Shown one piece after another: positions 37,099 to 52,000 of a DNA stretch of 64,000 nucleotides (position 1 is its first letter; each line of letters opens with the position of its first letter). Made by a program: the position numbers and the translations under genes. The DNA lies in the NCBI GenBank assembly GCA_903813345.2, contig CAIIXF020000006.1, positions 14,636,348 through 14,700,347 on the forward strand, in the 5' to 3' direction. This DNA comes from Owenia fusiformis (lineage: Eukaryota; Annelida; Polychaeta; Sabellida; Oweniidae). A model generated the notes under the pieces. The model saw only the letters and a list, made by a program, of their open reading frames with translations, had not been told where the DNA came from and ran no database searches.

Positions 37099-40000
37099 CT
37101 ACTCCCAACTACTGATCACCTCACTGTATTCTGCAGGATCAATAAATGGTTTGTCTATATTCCTGAAACAAATCACAACATATGGAATACAATATGAGGT
37201 TGCTAAGGACCAATCATAATATACCGTGATCACCATGGATACATATAAAATTAGTCATGAAATTACTCCATGCTAAATGGGAAATAAAGAAATATAATAA
37301 TAATAATAATTAGTCTTAAGATATGTGACAATTATATAAGTATTTTGAAACATTGGACACTTACATGTAGGCCTACATATATTTGATATGACATTGAATA
37401 CTTAAAAATGTTTTAAAAAATGCTTTAAAATGGTATGTATGTATGTAGTAGAATTGAAAAAATTGATTGTCCGAATGTGTGCAAAAATATAAAAATTTGG
37501 AAATTGAAAAAATGACATCAATTTCTTTGATAATATTTACAGATACAATCTTGATAAAAAACAGGTAAAATCTTGGGAAACTGAATTCTCTTCCCAATGG
37601 TTTGCCTTGGTGCAGCTCACCTAATCATATAATCTCCACAAAATACACACTCCCCGGCAACCAGCTCATCCAGCTCCACCTGTTGAAGAAAACATAGATA
37701 TCTGTTACCATGCATGTCCACCAATGTGGAGTGTTGCTGTTGACTACAACAAATCAAGTAATTTAGTTGGACTGCTAAAAGGATGCAGCTAATTTTTCGA
37801 CATACAATTATTTAGCTTTTAAGTGTTTTTTATTTTATCTTTATCTTTATTTACCGATGAATCAAAATCATCTTTTAAAACAGGAAGTACATGTTGTTAC
37901 ATGCCTTTAAACTTTGACCTTTGCCCTGGGCAGGGGTAGATGGAGAGCTGCCATCATGGGTTCCTAACCTTCTCTGTAGCTCTATCACTTGTGATCTTTT
38001 GGCACTGGTTAAATAAGGGGTCACCTGAAGAACATTAAGCATTTACAGAATGAGATCTCAGTCTACTACAAACACAGGGATAAAAATACCATCCCCAAGT
38101 TTAAAAATAGTTCAGATATGGAATAACCTCCCTTAGTTCAAAATCCCTATGTTAAAAAATGATTTCAAGCTAAATGTTCTACCTCTGCCACGAGGCAATC
38201 TGTGTGGAAGCGATGCATACAGGGAAAAAGGTAGAAGTTGCGAGTCATCAAGGGAAAATTACAGCTTGAGCACTTATCTTGACCTTTCACAAAGGCATAT
38301 CTGGAAAAAGGATAACCATACAATGTAATTACAGTATACACTGTCGATAACAGTTAAAATGTGGAACCATTATAGTTTCAAATGTGCAGAATTCATTGAT
38401 GCATTATCACTAATGATCCTATGGTGATTAAAAAGGCTAGGAAGATTTCCTTGAACCAAGTACATGTACATACAAAGCAGTTACTTCAACAGATTTTGGT
38501 TAATCAATATAAAAGTGCATATCTTGAATTTTAAATTCTTACTTGTTCCTAAAGGCTTGTATTTCTCCCCTTATGTCTTTGGCACTCTCGGTTGCCTCCT
38601 CCATTTCTTCTTTCAGGGACTCAATATGCTGGTTATATTCTTGTAGAGAAGTACAAATTGCATCCTGAAAACATTAACGATCATAGGTGTTGTACTATAA
38701 AATGCATCAGTTACTCTGTTTGAAAGAAATCCCGAAACCATAACTTTAAATGACTTGACATTGTAACTTGCTTTTTTTTCAAATAAGTTTTATGTTAGAT
38801 TATATCGTTGGTACAAAAACTTTTTCTGTAAACACACAAATCCTTAAAACTAAAAATAGAATGGTTATACTGATTTTTATTTGGAATACACATGTACCTT
38901 GAAGTGATCTATTGTCACAAAATCAGGGAAGAATGGCAGAATATCTTCAATTTTCAATAAATCACACTCATGAAGAAATTCCATCGCACGTTTGATGTCC
39001 TTCTCTTCTTCCACTACATGCCGTGCAATTCTCAACCACAGTTTCTTGCGGAGTTCCTCAGCGTCACTGCCACCCTCCTCACTGGGTTTATTTGCATTTT
39101 GTTTGGCAAGCTCTACATCAAACTGTATAGGATAAAACAGATTATGATTTCAAATTTAATTTATAATAATTCTATGTCATAGAATCATAATACACCTAAA
39201 AATCAATTCTAGATAGATGTATATTTACAATTAAAACATATTGCTGTCAATCAGATGAAAGAGCTGATAAGTGGACCTGTTTGGAAAGATTTCAGATTAC
39301 CACTTACCAGGCCACTTACGTAGCTAGCCTTAACAATCATAGCTTATCGTACACTATACATGTATAGTACTGATAGAGATATGTGGCACTTTTTTAAAAG
39401 ACTGTTCCTTTGACTGAGAATCTTAAGAACAATACCCTTACAAGCATCTTGTGATTTTGGCAAATCTTTGACAAATTTCAGGCAGGTTGTGCTAATAAAT
39501 ATACATTAACTCTGAGATTAATAATTATCATAATAAATGTACGATGTGTAAGACTAAGAATAAATGTACATGTATATGATGTAATGATACAATTGTTAAG
39601 TCAATTTGTTATCTATTCAATTTGAAAAAATACAATGAAAAACAAATTAGGGGCTGCATCAAAATGTCAGTTTAAATTTAGTGATTTAAGTAATTTCACA
39701 AAGAATGAGACTCCTCCTCCTATTCAATAAAGCTTTAAATTAACATTATAACCCCCTCATGCATATCACTGTTTTTAGTCTTAAGAATAGGCTTGCTACC
39801 CCACCTCCAATGTAATTATAATTGACCAAGCCCCTTGTGATATGTAAGTGTGATGAGAGGAGAGTTTCTCTTTAGACAATGACGATATCAATGATCAAGT
39901 ACATCACATGTCAATTACTAGAATACACGAGAATAACATGATAGTAAAAGGTGTATGATCAAATCCACACACAGTCTCAAGACAAGGAATAGACACAAGC

Positions 40001-43000
40001 AGTGAAAATACAATAGTTATAGGCTAAGAGCAATTTTACAGACATACAATACACAGCTGACTATCACTACAATAGGCAACTTTACAATGGCGACAGCGAA
40101 AGAAGAAGAGACTTCATCTGATGACCTAAAAATGACACTTACATGTAATCATTGTAAGGAAATATACAAAGATCCAAGATATCTACCCTGTTTGCATACC
40201 AACTGTCTAGGATGTATTGAAGAATTGGGTAACAGTAATAAGGCCACAGGAGTTTTTGAATGTCTAACATGCGAGCAATTGTGCCCCATTACAGGCCCTG
40301 ATGGTAAAGGGTTCAAGGTAAATTACAAGGCAAGTGCCTGGTTGGATGTTTATCAGAATACACAGCAAAGCAATGGTGAACATAACTGTGATATATGTAT
40401 ACAGATGGGTAAAACCATCCCCGCTGTTTCCAAGTGCATGGGGGGATGTGATGAGAAATATTGTGAGACGTGCAAGGACAATCATAGACTATCTCGTCTA
40501 ACAAAAGAACATTTCCTCCTTGACCTGGGAGGTGCTGACATTGACAAAGTTATCAAACAACTTTCTGAACGAACAATTTTCTGCGAAGAACACGATAACA
40601 AAGCTCTTCAGTTCTACTGTAACACTGATCAATCTGTATTCTGCCAATCATGCCATATCACTAAACATTCAGGCCACGATTATGAGGATATCCAAAGAGG
40701 TGCAAATTCGAGATACGATGACCTTGTTGAGGTTATTAACCAGCAGGAGCAAGACTTGAAACAATATCAACATGCCATCAATGCGTGTCAACAAGCCATT
40801 GAGGACTTTGAAAATGAGACAAAATCATGCATTGAATCACTTCAGAAAGATAAAGATGAAACAATCACAAAAATAGAATCCCATTACGCAAAACTAAACC
40901 AGGAAGTAGAAGTCAAGAGCAGAATTGTTATTAAGAATATCAAGTCTGAACTTGACAATTTTAAAAGCGAACAAGATGCCATCAGAATTTCTAAAAAGGA
41001 ACTTTGTGATCTTGGCCATGTAGTCGAGATTGCTAATTTGATTCCTGAGATAAGAACCAGAAAAGAAGCATGGGTTAACTCAACCCATTTTCATATTACA
41101 AATGACTGCTATATAAAACCTATCCTCAGTGCTAATAATGATAACAATATAGAGCTCCCAAAGCTTGAAATATGCAATAGATTCAAGATAAATGAAGGCT
41201 CCAACCATTTCATTGACAATAATCAAGATATGATAAGCAATGAAGAACTATTGAACAGTGTGGATCAGACAAATTCAAATGAAGTTGAAGAAGAGACATA
41301 TGAATCAAGCGCTATGGCACAACCAAGTATATTCTTTAGGATTAAAGCTAGATTAATACCACAAAACAAAACTACAAGCTCAAAGAATCTTCCAATTGAA
41401 GAAAGGACACTCGATCAGACAACATGTATAAGATCTCTGTGTGGGGTTTTAATGCATAAAATCAGCAAAGGTAAAATAATTTCCCATATTGCTGGTTTAG
41501 GCAAGGACACAATAGTTCTGGTGAAGGGGAAAACTACAATGGAAAGTATAATACTGGATGAAAACTTTAAAGAAAAAAACAACTTTTGTAAATGTGGAAA
41601 ATGCAGGTCTGTGGTAGTCACACATGATCGATGTATTATATTGCTGCACGATGAAGGAATTGATATCTACAAGGAAAATGGAAATTGGCAACGTAGGATA
41701 GAACGTCCTAAAGGCCTTCGATGTGTGAATATTGCTATGAATAATTACTATAGTGAACTTATTGTTGCTGACACAAAAACAAACACAATTGTGTACATTG
41801 ACTATAACACTGGAGAGGTAAATCATAAAACCCAGGCCCAACCACCTATATTTGCTGAATGCAGTGAAGGAGAAAATATCGCTGTCAACCAAAACAATGA
41901 TCTCATAGTGAGTTCTATGGAAAAGAAGAGTGTTACTGGGTACAATAGCAGGGGAGTTCAGATATTACAGTATACTGGCGAGGGTGTAAATATGCTGTCA
42001 TCACCAGCTGGTATATGTGTGGACAAGAATAACAACATCATAGTTGCAGACACAAAGAAAGATAATGTACAACTTCTTTCACAAGATGGAACATTCCAGA
42101 AAATCTTACTTTCCAGTAGAGAAGGGTTACAGTGCCCATGCAGTGTTGCAGTCACTAATGATGGGTACTTATTGGTGGGTAATAGAGTTGGAGATATCTT
42201 CAGAGTCAAGTATTAAATCTGTGAAGCTTATTTTGCCATTATCAGGCAAAATAACAGTGCCAAATAAACAAGTACATGTTATATAAAGTAAATTCACAAG
42301 GTGTGTCCAATTTAAGTCCAATCAGAACACACTGTTTTACGCATTTCAATAAGGCATTTGTTGTATGAGTGCCAAGGTGTTAATGGACTCACAGATTGAA
42401 ATTGATACTTTGCCAACTTGACCCTTCCAAAAGGTTTCATTGAAAATATGTTCTTTTAGAGATTATGTTGAAAATATTTTGCAATGAGTGAAAAGCATTT
42501 AAGCCCAAGAATCAATGTATTGTGGCTGCTTCTTTCCACCCAGGTGGGTCCTAAACTTTGCATTCTTGCTGCGCAGCATTGCAAAGATTTGAAAACAACA
42601 CCTTCAATGGAATGATTCAGCATACAATGCACTGAGTCCAGGATTTATCCCTGTTAAATCAGATATAGAACAAAAATTAGCAAGGCATAAGATGCAAATT
42701 GTCACCACCTGCCATTTGTTACAGATACCACCTCTGTTAAATCAACCACCAAATGCCAAACCACTGAACACCGTCCACAAAAAAGTTTGAGACCATAACA
42801 ATATGTAACATCTTGTAGTCACATAATAAAAAGTATGTTTAGAATAAAATAACAATATTTCTGTTAACAGTAAATGTATGGTAAAGTGAAGAATCAGATG
42901 TTGAACTTAACTTTGATTGAACCTCCTAAAAATACCCCAACAGCTTAGTCAATATAAACTACGACTGGGTCAAATGGTGCAATATGTAACTCAAAATTGG

Positions 43001-46000
43001 GTTTTTGACATCAACTTATTTGGTAATTAGACACCTAAAGACAAGATATGTCAGGTCAATATTGGTGACATATTGGGGCTATTTTCAAAGAAGTTTCATT
43101 GATGCGTAACAAAAAATTTCAATTCTGATTGATGTCTGCACCCATTTCCGTGATTTTTGAAGTTAAACAATTGATTATTTTCAAAATCAGAAAGTACCTT
43201 TAGAGCTAGGTCCACAGCCTCTTCATACAGCCCCATAGTTGAGTAGATATGTACACATGCCCTCTGATGTTTGTGTTCAGCGCATAGTCTTAGGGCATAC
43301 TTTAGATCATAACACACACTGTCAGACTCCTGGAATAAAAACAAATCAGAAAGTCGAAATTTGAATTTCTAGTCAAGTTGTATCTCCAATATCCATCCCA
43401 AATTAAATCCCATTACACATTAAGCAAGAAATATCCAGAAAATCTGTGGTCAATAGCACACTTAGTCTTGCTTCAACTATCCTTGATCGAGGAACATAAA
43501 ATGGAGCATGTAATTGTGAATATAGACATGTCATCAAATATATTTTGCCAGACTGTCCATGTGTATCCAATGTGAGAGATGACCTGTTGAATGAAATCAC
43601 AAATGCACTTGATGTAATAACATCTACTTCACTTCTTAATGGGGATGAAGATGTTTTAATTAAAGAACTTTTAAGTGGCAATTCTGATGTTCAATATACT
43701 AATGATGACATCTCTGAGCAATTTATTTTGAGGAGTGTATCATATAGGTGTTAATAAATTGGATAAAATGAAAAAGTAAACAAAGCTAAAACTAACCTGT
43801 CCTTGAAAGTTCAAATAGGTCATAAGTTGTTCTGGTTTAAGTTTAGCATACAGAGAGAGTAAATAGTTGTGGATTGACTGTTCCTGGCAGTCAAGGGTCT
43901 GTACACAGAATTCAAGGTACCTTATTGCTGCATTGCCCTACAAATACATAGTCAAGAAACACTCAAGGTACCTTATTGCTGCACTGCCCTGCAAATACAT
44001 AGTCAAGAAACACTCAGGGTACCTTATTGCTGTATTGTCCTACAAATACATAGTCAAGAAACACTCAAGGTACCTTATTGCTGCATTGCCCTACAAATAC
44101 ATAGTCAAGAAACACTCAAGGTACCTTATTGCTGCATTGCCCTGCAAATACATAGTCAAGAAACACTCAAGGTACCTTATTGCTGCATTGCCCTACAAAT
44201 ACATAGTCAAGAAACACTCAAGGTACCTTATTGCTGCACTGCCCTGCAAATACATAGTCAAGAAACACTCAAGGTACCTTATTGCTGCATTGCCCTACAA
44301 ATACATAGTCAAGAAGCATATTTTATAATTCATTAGGTTTTTAAGATTGAATTTATTTTGCTTCATGAGAATTTAGTCCATCTTAGATTAAAGCATTTAA
44401 AGTAGACCAAGCAGAATGAATATTCTAATTAAGGTGGGTCAAGTATTCTGTCTCTTTAAATTATTACAATTCATGTCTTTAACAATGCAGTTATCTCCCC
44501 AGCATAAAAGCAAGTGGGCGCAGCACCCATGTGAGATTTTAAAAACAGACTTGCACCCACCTGAAAATCCATTTGCACCCACTTGAAAATGAGAGAAATC
44601 ATGAAACATTGGTATATTTTGACCAATTTTAGTCCAAATAGTGAAAATGAGAATTTTGCACACACTTGACAAAAAATCCTATGGAAACACTGCAATGTGA
44701 CACTAGAAGTAGTGAAAGAAATTAATTATTTGCAAATTAGCAACTAAAGTCACATATTAATGAAATAACAATAACCATTTAATCAGTATTCTGATGTTGT
44801 CTGGATTACGTCCTGTATTCATGTACATAGACCTACCTGTGTTTTGTATTTAAGGTGGTCATATTGGACTAGAGCTGGAATGAGGCGTTTGGGGTCTAGA
44901 TTACGTCCTGTATTCATGTACATAGACCTACCTGTGTTTTGTATTTAAGGTGATTCATGTAAATAGACCTACCTGTGTTTTGTATTTAAGGTGGTCATAT
45001 TGAACTAGAGCTGGAATGAGGCGTTTGGGGTCTAGATTACGTCCTGTATTCATGTACATAGACCTACCTGTGTTTTGTATTTAAGGTGGTCATATTGAAC
45101 TAGAGCTGGAATGAGGCGTTTGGGGTCTAGACTACGTCCTGTATTCATGTACATAGACCTACCTGTGTTTTGTATTTAAGGTGGTCATATTGAACTAGAG
45201 CTGGAATGAGGCGTTTGGGGTCTAGATTACGTCCTGTATTCATGTACATAGACCTACCTGTGTTTTGTATTTAAGGTGGTCATATTGGACTAGAGCTGGA
45301 ATGAGGCGTTTAGGGTCTAAATTACGTCCTGTATTGATCCATGCATCTACTGTAAGTTCTGGAATATTCTGCATCAAGAGAGGTGAGAACTTGTAGAGAA
45401 GCTCCTTGTCAGGCTGGAATGGAATATATTTTAATAACTGAATTGACACGATGAAGTCACTCTACTGATGCAACAAGGGTCTCCAATAATAGTATCGACC
45501 TTAGGGTACTCTGTTTTAAGCCACTATGGTGAAAATAATTACAGCTTATTTTAATTTGGTATTTTCATTAGTTTGAATAGTTTCCATACCTGTTTGACCA
45601 GGACCTCCAGTGCTTTATCATATTGCTCATGTTGCAAATGGTGGCCTATCACTCGCTCAAAATCTAAAACAAATCAAAAAATTGGTTGATGGGAAAGCTT
45701 GCAAAATGGGACTTTTTTACTTAAATGACCTACAATGTTTGAATTTCATTAGATAATGATCTGTAATTTGCACCATCAATAAACTTTGGTACAATACTTT
45801 CATCTTTGTGACGTGGATAATTGAACCGAATCTGGCCAGTTAATGAAGATTACCTTTCATAAGGACGGCAAAGTAGACCATATCCTCCACATCCCCATGG
45901 CTTGCTATCAAATCATATATTGTGTTCCTATTGCCATCTACACATTCCTATATAATGATAAAATAAAAAAGAGCAAATGATAAGTGGCCAATAACGCATT

Positions 46001-49000
46001 GGTGGAAAGTGTGTATAAACATAAATGCTTTTTCCATTTATTCTAAACAAATTTGTTAGGAAAATATCAACTTATTATAATGTCAATAAACTTGCTTGAC
46101 AAGAGAACAAATTTGAAAAAAGAGAACAAATTTAATGAATTGTAATGTCAAGACAGAAATTCATGAATTGGTTCTATTGTACAAGGAAGAAATGTCAATC
46201 AATTGGTATGACAGCAAACAAATGTCAATTAATTTAAGCCTGTAAAGAGAGAAACAATGGAATGAGAATTGTCCTGTTAAGAATGAAAGGTTCCCAAAGT
46301 GGCTAAACATTCAATGAATCAACAAATGTCAATTAATTGAAAATTAATTGGTTTTATGTGTGTTTTATGGGAGTAGTTAATTGTTGTTGCGATTGTCAGA
46401 ATTTGATGTAAACAAATCGGTTACTAGGAAGTAGAGTTGAATGTAGGTCAACGCACATGCGCAGAAGAACGCCATTTTCCATTCATTTCTTGATACAAGG
46501 AGAAAGCAGGTTGTTATCTGAGTGAATCTCGCCCGCCTTCCCTCCCCCATTTACCACCCATGAATTATCCCCCAACTAAGGTGAGATCAAGAAATGGTAA
46601 GATAGTTATTGTTAGTGGTACATGAAGGTAAGCAACCAAAGTAATCACCATGGTATTGATCAGATGTACTATTCTATTTTTAGCTAATTAGAAAAAATTT
46701 AAAAAATGTGTAACAATAAAAACTACTTCCTAAGAAACCCAAATAAACCAAAATTACAAATAAAAGAAAAATGTCAAGCAGCTGGCCCTTACCTTAACTT
46801 TAGTTTGAGCGAGGAATTTTTGGAATTCATCTTGCAGGTCCTGGTAGTTCTCAGATATGTCCTGCTGTTTCTCTTGCTCCTTTAGGATCCCTAGCTGGTT
46901 GAGATATATTTCTACTAACCATGTTACTATCATTGTCATTTGAGTCTTATCCTAAAACATGACATAATGAGTAAATGGCCATTTGATCAATTCATAATTT
47001 TATAGAAATATCTCCACAATATTGCCAATATTTTCATCGGCTTATGTTTACTCCAGAGTGTGTTTACTCAGACTTGATCAATCAATCAAATTGAATCAGT
47101 AATAAATATTTCCATCTTTAAGGTGTAACAATCTTATTTCATAATCTGCATTATCTTATATCATGAATTATTTTCACGAAAAAAGAATCTAAAGTGACCC
47201 AGGTCACAAGAGGTTGTGTATCCCAGTGTTAACTCACTTGAGGTCGTAAGCCAGACAGTTTCTTTATGAGGAATGATTTCAGGGCATTTTTCTCATCAAC
47301 TTGGATAAACTTCAGGGCAATCTCCTCAAAGCTATTCTGTGTCTGAGCATACAGCAAGGCACTCTTACCAAAACTACAAGTAAAGTGTTTAATTGTGTAA
47401 GAGATTCTGTTTAAACGTCATCAGTTGTCAGTTATGGAATGAAGAGGTTATACAGGGGTTTAAGCCATAATAAGATTAGCTTCATATTTCTCAAAACTGT
47501 CATTTTTGGACACATCCTAACAAATTTATTAGCACAGCTGATATCAAAGACTAGATGAAAAATGAATCTCTTTTAAACATCATTTCTATCAAAAAAAATT
47601 GTGCAATTTATTACTCTATCAACTTGAAAATAAACAAAGATAATCTTACTTTTTATTTTTGAAGTTGTATTCTGCTTCTTTTGTAAGGACTCTGTCCATG
47701 TTTGCTGGGTTATCCTAAAATACATAAAAAAGTTTGGATAATTTATGACACAATATTTTTATGTAAACATGTCTCATGACTTGAAACATCCAGTTTAATT
47801 TGAGATTCTTTGTGAAACAAAAAATTAACTAAAAGAACTTGTTTTCATATTTAATGTATAACACTTGTACAGTATATACTTCAAGTATTTATCAACTTCT
47901 GACAAATATTTGCCTAAATTCCCATTATTAGGGTCTAGTTACTAAAGTCTTAGGGTCCAGCATTTTATGATGTTTATATCAAGAATCTTGCTGTCATGAA
48001 TATCTATAATATCACCATTATGCTAAAAAATATCAAACATCAGGATACCAGATTTCATATAGTATACAATACAATACCTTGCAATAGTTCTTGGCTGCCT
48101 CAAAATTCTCTACATCAAGATACATTTGCCAGACGTCTCTGTAATTACACAATTCAAACTTTGTTAATAGACTACTTTTAGCCTCCAATTTCTAATCCAG
48201 AGGCAAGCATGGTGGGGTACATTTATGGGAAACATAAAGTATTATGTGCAAGTTGTATTTATTAAATGAAACACAAGTTTAGTAATCAATAATTATGCAC
48301 CTACCTTGATTCTCTAATAACCTTATACTTGAATACTGCTTGGTTGGTATATGCCCATATAGTGCCTTTCAGGGGGTCTTTACACAGACCTAGGAGCTTG
48401 CCAAACCTCTACAAATACAAGCAGATAAGAGACATATATTACAGAAATCTTCAGTTAAACATTTTGAAAAGGAAAAGCATTTGAAAACCCGAGCCACAGT
48501 CAAATTATTTCCTCTATGAAGGGAAAAATCCAAGAGAGAGGATATATGGTCGATCTGATGTTTTTGGCAAGTTAGTACAAATTTAATTGAAATCAATAGC
48601 ACACATTTTAGACAATCGTCACCATTATGTTGGCTTGCTTAATGCTGACGACCAGTGAAGCATTTAGTATTTTGTGAATATGTTTTCAATGGTTCCAAAT
48701 ATTTTTTAAATAAAGCGTACACTGAAGCTAAACACTTACATCTGTGAAAGTATCATCATATATAAGCTGGTCATTCAATACACACATGGCCTTCAATTTA
48801 TCAGGGAAAAGTATTAAAACATGGAATTCAGTCAGTACAATGGACATAGGTGGCACTGGTCTATCACCCTCATCATTGGGGTATGGCATCAACTTGGTTT
48901 CCACAGTAACAGAATCCTGGCCACTGGCTCCAGTATAATCAATGCTGCCATGGTACACACCAGGACCTGGAAACAGTCAGAAAAACAATTTTGTTACATT

Positions 49001-52000
49001 ATTAAATCACTATTTGATTTATAGGAAATGTATGAGATCTAAAACTGTAATGAGCTTTTACACATTACAACTTCACTTTTTTAATAACATATCAATGATT
49101 TTATGGAAGATTATAATTCTTATATATTTTTTATTTTTTATTTTATTTATTTCTTATTTCCTTCATATAACAATAAATCAAAATACAAATTATTTACAGA
49201 GGACACCTTATATAGGTATATATACTGCTTGATTAAATATAAATTGAATATAATAATAGCGCAAATAAATAAATAAGTATAAGTTAAAATACTATATATC
49301 CTAAATCATTAGAGGAATAAAATATATAATTAGTTGGTCGATTACATAGGTATAAGCTGTTTGCAATTTTGTCAGGTTTGAGCTATACAAAATACACCAT
49401 GCATCATCAGTTAATCAATTATTATTCCAAGTCAGAAATTGTATTGAGTTTCCCTCTCATGAAAATATCAAGGCCAACCTCTAAAACTCACCTGTCATCC
49501 AGGCAAATGATCTGGGTTGTTCCCTAAACTTTGCATGGTACATTAACAATTTACTGTAACCAAAGTTGCCTGGGAGTTCAAGGAATCTTTCTGGTACATC
49601 TTCATAATCTTGGAATACATGAGTAAACATAGGTGGCTCTGTGCTACTTGGAATAGTGCCAATAAATTGGTAAAGCCGTCTGCAAATATTGATTTGAAAC
49701 AGAATTAATTTTAGAATGTACATTGTATTAGTTTTCACTGATTAATCAATATAGGTTTTTCATAATAATGTACTCTTATCAAACATGTCAAATACTAAAT
49801 TACTTTTGATAGCAAATAAATATCTATGTAGGAATTATAGGTATCTAAATGTTTAAATTAATTGAATAGAATGAGACATAAGCACTAGATATCATCACTG
49901 AACTTTTAATAATGGCTGATTATTAAGACTTAATATGAAAATTTGCTTCCTGAATGAACGCCTTTAAATAAAGGCTCTCAAACAAGACAAGCTACAAAAT
50001 AAAACATAAGAAAATAAAACAATATGCATAACATTATTTTTAAAGTTCAAATACATCAAAACTTTACCCAGGCGTAGTCGCTATGATGAAATATTTGTAC
50101 TCATTCAGAGAAGACGTCATTTTTTCAAACTCTAATCCTGTAACTGGTTCAGTTTTGTCACGACTTAGCGAGAACAGCTGTTTACAGTATTGTTCTAAAC
50201 TGCCTTGGAAGAATCCCCTCTCTTCTCCCGAGACAATCTCTGCCTCAAATATCAACCCTAGAATGCACACAGACAGTATGATCATGTTTACAATTGCAAA
50301 TACATGTACAGAGAATTTGGCTGGGTTAACCAAAGAATTCTTTAGGATTAATAGAAGAGTAGTTACTATTTGTCACATTTTCCTTTGAACAAAGGAAATT
50401 GATTGTGTTTACAATACACAGATATTTATGCCTCATAGTGTTCAGATGTAGATTTTCACAATAAAAGCCTGTCTAATTAGAATCCAACAACTAGGACTGG
50501 CCAAACAGAGATTCCTTATAACATGGAAGTACATGTCATATTATGAAAAAGGGACCGAGAAAAGCATTCACATTGAGAGCTGTTCTGATTAGAGATGTGT
50601 TTGGATGTACAGGTTTTACTGTACATGTAATTCTAAAATCTTGTATAATGGGGAGGTCATACAGAATGCCATACCTCGACTGGTTCCTAAGAGTATTGCA
50701 CTGGTGGATGTGTTGTTTGTGTTCTGTCTATTCCAGCCTATTGAATCAATCAGATGCCCCTAAAAAGATATAAATAGAGATCGAATGTTATTATATTCAA
50801 ACAAGATCAGTGTTGCTATAAAATATAAATTTGTGCAAGGTAATTAACAGAACATAGTACTAATTAATAAAGTAAAATTAATATAATGTACAGGACAATA
50901 TACACAACTTTATGTTTGAAAGCTTATTCACAAGTTTGTTTCTTTATTCATTATATTTCATTTTCTGATCTCTCTATATGTCAAATATATCAAATTTTTC
51001 TGAAAAGGCTTTCTGAAAAGGCTTAATTCATCATGTTCTTATTGGAACCCCCTTCATCCTGCTCACAAAAATGTTTAAAAAGCCCCTTCGAAAAATGCAA
51101 TAAATTCAGATTTTTGATGGATTACCTTCATTTTGCTGAGCTGACGAGCTTTTTTCGAACTTTTTGGAAGATAATAATTTTCTTGAGAGTTCATGGAGAT
51201 AATCAGGTGGTGGCCAGTAGGATCAAGAAACATAGAATAAACTTTATCATTAGCAGTTCTGGGTAGCTCCACCTCTGCAAAACATAAACAAATCATAACC
51301 ATCATTGTAAAATATACAAGGCATTAACATGACAAAATGTCACCACCTAAAACAATTTGGTCAATTTAAAGCAAGTTGGAAAATACCTTTTGACCTTAAG
51401 AAGAACTTCTGAGAACATGTAGATGATTTTGAAAAAAAAATTAGTCAATTTGAAGCAAGTTGAAAAAAGACCTTTTTGACCTTGAGAAGGTCATTGAAGG
51501 TCAAAGGTCAAATCTAAAGTCAGATTTGAACTTCTGAGAACTTGTAAAGTCAAATTTGAACTTCTGAAAAGATGTAGATGATTTTGAAAAAAAAATTTGG
51601 TCAATTTGAAGCAAGTTGAAAACAGACCTTTTTGACCTTTTTTGACCTTGAGAAGGTCATTAAAGGTCAAATGTCAAATCTAAAGTCAGATTTGAATTTC
51701 TGAGAACATGTAGATGATTTTGAAAAAAAGAATTAGTCAATTTGAAGCAAGTTGAAAAAAGACCCTTTTGACCTTTTTTGACCTTGAGAAGGTCAAATGT
51801 CAAATCTAAAGTAAAATCTAAAGTCATATTTAAATTTCTGAGAACATGTAGATGATTTTGAAAAAAAATTTTAGTCAATTTGAAGCAAGATGAAAAAATA
51901 CCTTTTTGACCTTTTTTGACATTGAGAAGGTCATTGAAGGTCAAATGTCAAATCTAAAGTCAGATTTGAATTTCTGAGAACATGTATATTTTGAAAAAAA

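Noticed and set aside
37709-37743. Strong call of the 35-base VPS18 exon
   Set aside because: It restores phase between exons 22 and 24 but encodes a non-conserved linker; kept in the model only as a weak exon.
41497-41892. 131-codon minus-strand open frame
   Set aside because: Shadow of the TRIM gene on the other strand; no domain, splice sites or signals.
43910-44320. CRISPR-like regular repeats
   Set aside because: Units are contiguous without unique spacers and contain VPS18 exon sequence; the context is eukaryotic.
43867-44328. 153-codon plus-strand open frame with repeats of KYIVKKHSRYLIAALP
   Set aside because: It is only the 51-bp (17-codon) splice-acceptor array read on the wrong strand; a multiple of three keeps any stop-free frame open.
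50083-50388. 101-codon plus-strand frame
   Set aside because: Antisense shadow of VPS18 exon 6.
51660-51944. 94-codon minus-strand frame with LDLTFDL repeats
   Set aside because: Translation of the 145-bp non-coding array; no start context or family match.
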